Positions 58,345-64,000 of a stretch of 64,000 nucleotides of DNA are shown in pieces (the first letter of the stretch is position 1; each line of letters opens with the position of its first letter). The notes under the pieces are model-generated. The model searched no databases and was not told the DNA's origin. It saw only the letters and a program-made list of their open reading frames with translations. A program made the position numbers and the translations under genes. The DNA is from Persicaria tinctoria (lineage: Eukaryota > Streptophyta > Magnoliopsida > Caryophyllales > Polygonaceae): NCBI GenBank assembly GCA_037127255.1, contig JBANSL010000009.1, positions 554,001 to 618,000 of the forward strand. Direction: 5' to 3'.

Positions 58345-58680
58345 ATTTAGTGCTAATTGGATCTGAGGAACTCAGAGGAGAAGGAGGGGGAGTCGTAGCG
58401 GAAGTAGCAGCCGTCGGAGAGGAGGCGGCCGGTGTGAGTGAGCTTCTGGTAGGGGATTTCTAGATCTGAATCTTGATCTGAGCGAAGCAGAGATTGTAGT
58501 CTCTGGAGGAGAGGTCGCTGAGGGCGTAGACGGAGAATTTGGCGGAGCCGTTGGAGGAAGGAGGGAGCGGAGGAGGCGCTGGTGGAGCTGGCGGAGGAGG
58601 CGATGGAGAGGCGGGGGTTGCTGTTACGGCGGATTTGGGAGATTTGTGTTTCTCACGGGTAAAGGAGAGAGAAAGGAAGA
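58345..58680 (-). other. Second captured gene fragment in the hAT element, unrecognised
   Basis: On the minus strand the sequence reads NGSAKFSVYALSDLSSRDYN LCFAQIK-like codons in a Pro/Ser-rich context, with normal plant coding composition. It lies back to back with the EF-hand fragment in opposite orientation. The gene was not recognised. Confidence 0.35.
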
Positions 58681-58865
58681 TCTGGACATTTCAATTTCAA
58701 TTAATTGGGGGTATTTGAATTGAAATTGCAGTTAATTGAGAGTAAGTTAACTGGACATTTCAATTCAAATAAGGGAATTACATTTTGCTAATTGAAATAG
58801 CAATTAACTGATTAGCAATTAACTGATTTAGCAATTAATTGCAAATGTCCACCCCTAATATGAAT

Positions 58866-59127
58866 TAGTTAAAAGTTACCTGAGAATTTTTTATTATTCT
58901 TATTTTTTTGACCCCACAAACAAGTAGATTAGTAAGATTACCATTTATGCACGCACCAATGCTTTCTGGTACCTCAAATTCAGCAACTTCGTAGCGCCCC
59001 ATGGGACGCATGGCAAACTACCTATTCAGTTCCAACCAAATCGCATCAACAATCTCCCCATCCCAGATATATATTTACTTGTATGCAAAAACTTCTTCCA
59101 CAATTAATCTATGTTCAGTTGTCCATC
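58866..59127 (+). promoter_or_regulatory. Upstream region of the 3-ketoacyl-CoA synthase gene
   Basis: A TATA-like AGATATATATTTAC (about 59067-59080) lies roughly 50 bases before the chosen ATG, so the leader would be short. The hAT element ends only 270 bases upstream of the ATG and may border the core promoter. Confidence 0.35.
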
Positions 59128-61077
59128 ATGGAGAACGAGCGCAAGGTTCTGTCCACAGAGATAGTTAACCAGGGAGTGAAAACCAATGGCCCTTACGCAG
59201 GCTCTCCCAGCTTTTCTGTGAGGGTCCGGCCTGGTTTGCCTAGCTTTGTTGCATCTATCAATCTCAAGTATGCGATGCTAGGATACCGTTATCTCATGAA
59301 TCAGGGGCTGGTATACTACCTAACCACGCCCATAGTTGGTTTGATCGTATCACTTGAAGGCCTAGGCTGGTTAGCACACCATGATTTCTCTGGCTTCGGT
59401 AGGCTTGATGTGATCATAATGATTTTAGTGATGGGTTTGCTGTGCTTGATCACCTACACCTGTCTGGATTTGATGCCTTTCCCCATATTTTTGGTTGATT
59501 TTGCATGCTATCGCCCTCCGAATGAGCTTAAGGTAAGGCTCTTAATTAAACATTGGATTTGGTTCGATTCCTAGTACATAAAAGGGGCCTTTTCTTAATG
59601 GAACGGAGAGAGGTTTGAGAAGTGCAATTTCACATTGACAGGTATCAAGAGAAAGCTTCATAGAGATGACCAGACAATCCGGGAACTTCACCCCAGAAAC
59701 CCTAGAGTTCAAGCAAAGAGTTCTCAACTGTTCCGGGATTGGAGACGAGACATACTTGCCCAAAGTTGTGTTCCACCATGGCTACAGCAAGTCCCTCAAA
59801 GAAGGAAGAGAAGAAGCAGCCATGGTCATATTCTCAACTATAGATGATCTTCTAGCAACCACCAAGATCAAACCAAAGGATATCGGAATCCTTGTAGTGA
59901 ACTGCAGCTTGCTCAATACAACGCCATCTCTATCTGCCATGGTCATAAATCACTACAAGCTCAAGCACACGATTCATAGCTTCAACCTCGGAGGCATGGG
60001 CTGTGCAGCCGGGATCATAGCCATCGATCTCGCACGTGATCTCTTGGAGGCCTACCCTGCTACGTATGCTCTTGTGATCAGCACGGAGATCATCAGCTCT
60101 TCGTGGTACTCTGGGAACGATCTCGACATGGTGCTTCCTAACTGCTTCCTTCGCATGGGAGCTGCGGCTATGTTGCTCTCTAGTCATCGCCTTGATCGTT
60201 GGAAGTCTAAGTATCAACTCAAACAGGTATTACATGTTCATCAATTATGAATCAGCCCTATGTATATATACAGTGGAATAAGTCTATCTTCCAGAAACAA
60301 CTGTACATATTATAGATAAAAATGTGACTACATAAGAAGCTGAAACATATATAAAGATGGTTTTGTTGCGAAAGCATTTTATTGATCTGAAATGTCTTGT
60401 CGCTCGTTGTATTATGTGAACAAGAAGAACACATAAGAAGGAAATTGAGTAAAGACTAAACAACAAAATATGAAACAAACTATGTGGTATTCTGATTCTC
60501 TAATTTTATGGTGTAATGTATATAGCTTGTGCGAACACACAAGGGAATGGATGGCAAGAGCTACAACACTATATGCCTCAAAGAAGACAACAAAGGAAAG
60601 ATGGGCTTGAGAGTGAATAAAGATGCGGTAGAGGTCGGTGGGCATGCACTCAAGGCAAACATCACAACCCTCGGTCCGCTAGTGCTTCCGTTACGCGAGC
60701 AGCTTCAGTTCTTTGCCACATTGCTGCTAAAAAACAATGAAAGGAAGTGGGAGAGGCTTTGCATTCCAAACTACAAGCTCGCATTCGAGCACATATGCAT
60801 ACAGGCAGCCAGCAAGAAGGCACTGAACGAGATAAAGAAGAACCTTGAGCTGAAGGAGGAGCACATGGAAGCGTCAAGGAAGACCTTGGAGAGATTTGGC
60901 AACACATCAAGCAGTAGTGTTTGGTATGAACTGGCCTACTTGGAGGCAATGGGTAAAGTTAACAAGGGAGACAAAGTGTGGCAGATTGCATTTGGATCCG
61001 GGTTCAAGTGCAACAGTGCCTTCTGGAAGGCGCTCAGGAATGGGGGTCAACCCAGTAAGAGCCCATGGTTTGTTTGA
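59128..61077 (+). CDS. 3-ketoacyl-CoA synthase (FAE1/KCS type) with a His-to-Gln change, three exons
   Basis: The exons are 59128-59532, 59642-60226 and 60526-61077, all GT-AG and phase 0, giving 513 residues (family about 490-520). Two N-terminal hydrophobic segments (about 55-75 and 93-115) would anchor it in the ER. The catalytic cysteine stands in [20 protein letters not shown] and the catalytic asparagine in [16 protein letters not shown]. The tail [20 protein letters not shown] is typical. KCS enzymes condense malonyl-CoA with long acyl-CoA in the first step of very-long-chain fatty-acid elongation, for waxes and sphingolipids. The position of the conserved third catalytic residue, His in the usual FCIHAGG/FCIHAAS motif, reads ICIQAAS (codon CAG, 60811-60813). 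The C-terminus is about ten residues shorter than in many members. The frame is intact, so it may be a non-catalytic or altered member. Confidence 0.93.
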
Positions 61078-62084
61078 CAACAACTATGATAAATGTAATG
61101 CTACAACCAGGGAGTATGGAGATGGGCAGTGCTATTGAAATGTTCGAAAACTGAAATCTATTTATTGACAATAAAATAACAAGCAGGTTGAAGTTCACTT
61201 GAGGGATGTTCCATCCATGTATAAAGATATATCAAATATATCATCAATACATGTTACATAGCAGTGGATGTATAAACAAGGGATGGTGAATATGTGACAT
61301 TCCCTTCCTTTCTCATTGCAACTGCAACAACACGAAGAGCACTTGCCCAAACAATTCCCTTAACTTCCATGGTGAGGAAAACAAAACTCCCCCAGTCATC
61401 ATAATCGGTTCAGTTTCATATAAGATGCAGCAAAAAAGAGAGAGACACTTCACTGTAAAGGCATTTATAGACCAAAAACGTTCCATCATCTTTTTCTTCA
61501 TTCCTTTGTAGTTTGTACCTTTCACAACTGTCTATTTTGATTACTTTCTTCCTACAAAATCCCTCTTCCAATTCTCAAGTTTCCATTCACCATTAAAAAT
61601 CACACTGCCATTCACCTACAACTTATCCCAGGGCTGGCTCATGCCTATCCTCATACACATATACCTTCCCATCCATCCCTCGTACCAAAAACTTATCCCA
61701 GGCAAACTAAGCATGCTGTAAATGACCTACGGGAACTTTAAACTACATTGCTACTTATGTGTTTGTGAGATCAAAAATAATGTCGACTGTTAAGCTCTTA
61801 CCATTCACAAGAACAACTTCAATGCTTTCTAGGTAGACAAATGGATTCATTTGTCCTACTCAAGGTATGAATAGTACAAGAATCAACACCTCAAATCAAA
61901 CATTCCCAAAACTCAGTAAAAACACATGGGGTATTTGCATTGTATTGGAAGTGTGATCTTTAATTTATCATATTCTAGCAAAACGAGACAAGAAACACAA
62001 CATCAGTCTCCCAAATTAAGGGGCAACTACAATTCAAATGTGTGCCCTAAAACCACAAATCAATAGAGTAACAAGCCAAAAAAG
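61078..62084. other. Intergenic region between convergent genes
   Basis: It contains the 3' UTRs of the KCS gene (+) and the uL23m gene (-). No further gene, repeat or element could be supported. Confidence 0.6.
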
Positions 62085-62754
62085 CTACTTAGAAGCGGAC
62101 CTGATACTGCTCCAAGGGAACTTAGTGGTCTCCTCCCGGCCACCACCGCGGGCTGGACTCCTCTCCGGCATGGATCGATTGGCCTGTTGCTTCCCGAACT
62201 TAGCCGTCTCCTCCCGGGCACCACTGCGTCTGCCGCGAGCTGGACTCCTATCCAGCTTGAACCGATTGTCCTCCACGTTTCCGTCCAGCCAATGAGACCT
62301 GTGCTTCTCACCATCACTCACAATGCTCGTCTGCGATTGCTTGTTCGCAGCGTTCTTCTCCTCCTGAATCACCTTAATCGGGAAAAATTCAGGAGAGATG
62401 GAAAGAGGACTCCTTAGGGTTACATAAGCCTTCTTGTAGTCAGGCTTCGCGAGAAGTATCCCTCCCCTCTTCTTCTTCTTTCCGTCCATGTTCAACGTCT
62501 GCACCTTCTCCACCTCGAACCCGTACAGGGACTCTAGAACCCTCTTGATTTCGATCTGAGAATGAAACGCAGGTGGAATTTCAGATCTTGCGAGGAGCAA
62601 GATCGGAACTTTAAACAAAATGTGAAATTACCTTGGAAGCAGAAGGGATTGTTTTGAGAGCGATCTCAGTGATGTTGGTGAAAGAGGACGGCATGAGGAG
62701 CTTGATGGGGAGGTTAGCAAAGTGGACAACTCTTCTTCCTAATCGGCTTCCCAT
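62085..62754 (-). CDS. Mitochondrial large-subunit ribosomal protein uL23m, two exons
   Basis: The minus-strand exons are 62754-62632 and 62555-62085, with a 76-bp phase-0 GT-AG intron, giving 197 residues. The start MGSRLGRRVVHFANLPIKLL has a basic amphipathic N-terminus. The core reads FTNITEIALKTIPSASK, then IEIKRVLESLYGFEVEKVQT and KPDYKKAYVTLRSPLSISPE, the uL23 fold used to bind 23S/26S rRNA near the tunnel exit. The last ~70 residues are a Gly/Arg/Ser-rich extension with a doubled DRSPARG/ERSPARG motif. The length and lack of a plastid signature fit the nuclear-encoded mitochondrial form (the Arabidopsis At4g39880 type, from memory). A hAT element starts 123 bases upstream of the ATG. 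Confidence 0.88.
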
Positions 62755-63138
62755 GGCTGCTGTGATGTGTTGTGTGTGCTCCCTAAAACCCTTTCTTTAC
62801 CTCTCCTCAATGGAACTTCTCCAACACCAACCCAATGACTGCGGCCTCCCCTCCCCTCCCCTCCCAACCCCTCTGGCTAAGGGTGTGCAGAAAAACCCGA
62901 AACCGAAAACACGACACGAAAACACGACAATACGACATGAAAAAACCCGAAACCAAAAAAATACGACACAATAATGACACAAACCAAGAAAACACGGCAG
63001 TAAACGGTTCGTGTTCGGGTTGGGCAAATCTCCTTATCGGGTACCCGACACAAACCGTTTAATTTTTTATTTTTTTTTTAAATTTTTAGATAGTTGGTAT
63101 AATATTAGTATAAACAGAATCCAATAAGTAACAATATG

Positions 63139-63220
63139 CTCCGTTAGTTCAGTTGGTTGAAGGGAAGCACTATGTTGGGAAATTACAAGTCGTCCCGAGT
63201 TCAAATCCTGGCAACCTCAC
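63139..63220 (+). other. tRNA-like sequence / SINE head inside the hAT element
   Basis: TTAGTTCAGTTGGTTGAAGG has a good box A and GAGTTCAAATCC a good box B, about 50 bases apart, followed within 20 bases by a T-rich run that could stop RNA polymerase III. The acceptor stem does not pair convincingly, so this is a tRNA pseudogene or the head of a SINE rather than a working tRNA. Confidence 0.55.
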
Positions 63221-63327
63221 TTTTGTTTTTTTTTTCTTCTCTTATATACTCGTTTTTTTTTAATTCAATCTAGTTAACGCTATTCTTCCCCACGAGCGAG
63301 TAAACAAACCCTAAATCTCTGCTTCTG

Positions 63328-63560
63328 TCGGCAGCCGACCCTTCTTCTCCTTAACAGATCTGGCGACGACCCTTCTTCTCCACGAGCGAGCAAGCCGACG
63401 GCCGCCCTTCTTCTCCAGTTCCGACTTCCGACTGTCGGCAGCCGACCCTTCTTCTCCTTAACAGATCTGGCGATTGGCGACTGGCGACGACCCTTCTTCT
63501 CCACGAGCGAGCTGACAGCCGCCCTTCTTCTCCAGTTCCGACTTCCGAGCCTCCAATCGC
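63328..63560. repeat. Two ~107-125-bp GC-rich tandem copies
   Basis: TCGGCAGCCGACCCTTCTTC, then TCCTTAACAGATCTGGCGA, begins at 63328 and again at 63435. CCCTTCTTCTCCACGAGCGA and GCCCTTCTTCTCCAGTTCCG follow in both. Minus-strand frames here are repeat-derived. Confidence 0.85.
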
Positions 63561-64000
63561 GAGTCCTCATCGCTTCTCCGGCCCTTCGTCTCCAGTGAGC
63601 CTCCCAATCTCTCCTTATCTTCTCCAATTGCGAGTTGTCATCGCTTCTCCGGCCCTTCGGGACCCTCCCTCTCATCTCTCAAAAAGTCAATCAATGGTAA
63701 GTAAGGATTTGTGTGAATTTGTTGAAAGTAAACCCTAAATCTCGAATTTCTTCGCCGCCATGGCCATTTCTGACAGTTTCACGTACTGCACAAACAGAGG
63801 AAAAAAAAGAAAGAAAGCTGAAACGGTTCGTGTCGGATAACCCTGTATCCGACACGGAACCGAACGACAGAACCGTGTCGGATACCCGGGTTAAGACGGT
63901 TCGTGGACTGTTCGAGCATTTTGGACTAAACGGTTTCGGGTACCCGACACGATTAACCGGTTCGTGTCGGGTACCCGGATATGCACACCCCTACCTCTGG

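Larger units (their letters stand above)
57746..58857. mobile_element. Non-autonomous hAT element with captured gene fragments, TSD ATATGAAT
   Basis: It begins CAGGGGTGGGCA and ends TGTCCACCCCTA, the hAT terminal style. The exact 8-bp duplication ATATGAAT lies at 57738-57745 and 58858-58865. Subterminal sequence at both ends is rich in CAATTAATTG motifs. No transposase is present. The middle (about 58060-58680) is GC-rich and made of two host-gene fragments. Confidence 0.93.
62878..63993. mobile_element. Non-autonomous hAT element, TSD CCTCTGG(C)
   Basis: It begins TAAGGGTGTGCAG and ends ATGCACACCCCTA, hAT-like ends. CCTCTGGC lies at 62870-62877 and CCTCTGG at 63994-64000, with the eighth base beyond the window. 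Both subterminal regions carry many GGGTACCCGACACGAACCG-like inverted motifs. There is no transposase. The interior holds a tRNA-like sequence and a GC-rich tandem repeat of captured sequence. It lies in the presumed promoter of the uL23m gene. Confidence 0.9.

Overview
This is plant nuclear DNA, almost certainly from a eudicot. It has spliced genes with GT-AG introns, a plastid-targeted chlorophyll-synthesis protein, an NPH3-family protein, a very-long-chain fatty-acid elongase, and plant-type transposons of nearly every class. Nothing here fixes the species; an asterid such as a Lamiales member is only a guess. About three quarters of the window is transposable element, much of it nested.

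Positions 1-19447 hold a decayed Helitron whose Rep/helicase pseudogene runs on the + strand and whose 3' terminus (hairpin plus CTAG) is intact. It has been broken up by a Sirevirus-like LTR near its left side, a 4.9-kb CACTA element (5426-10335, TSD TAA) inside a helicase intron, and a 7.7-kb non-coding LTR retrotransposon (10907-18645, TSD CTGAA) inside a helicase exon. A Tourist-like MITE follows (20340-21076). Three elements then lie end to end, each bounded by TA microsatellites: a 5.8-kb MULE-like element with a tRNA-Ile-like inverted pair around a 290-bp tandem array, a 3.5-kb element containing a LINE-like insertion with a 15-bp TSD, and a 388-bp foldback MITE.

The gene-bearing part begins at about 31.8 kb. 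LCAA/YCF54 (31804-33022) is followed by a histone H3 pseudogene, a second Tourist-like MITE, and a young but disabled Ty3/gypsy Tat-type retrotransposon (34138-41292, TSD CATAG). A single-exon coiled-coil gene lies at 42095-43666. From 45.8 to 53.8 kb are a Helitron-end-like tandem array, a hAT-like MITE, and a Stowaway-like MITE split by a 5.2-kb MULE-like element. That last element carries a 3.1-kb tandem array and an inverted telomere-repeat palindrome.

The last 10 kb carry an NPH3/BTB gene (54693-57516), a hAT element with a captured EF-hand/TPR gene fragment, a 3-ketoacyl-CoA synthase gene (59128-61077) whose expected catalytic histidine reads as glutamine, a mitochondrial ribosomal protein uL23 gene on the minus strand (62085-62754), and a second hAT element just upstream of it. 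The five host genes are functionally unrelated, as usual in plants, and do not form a pathway. The most interesting items are the elongase substitution, the insertion geometry of the nested elements, the tRNA-flanked array and the telomeric palindrome.
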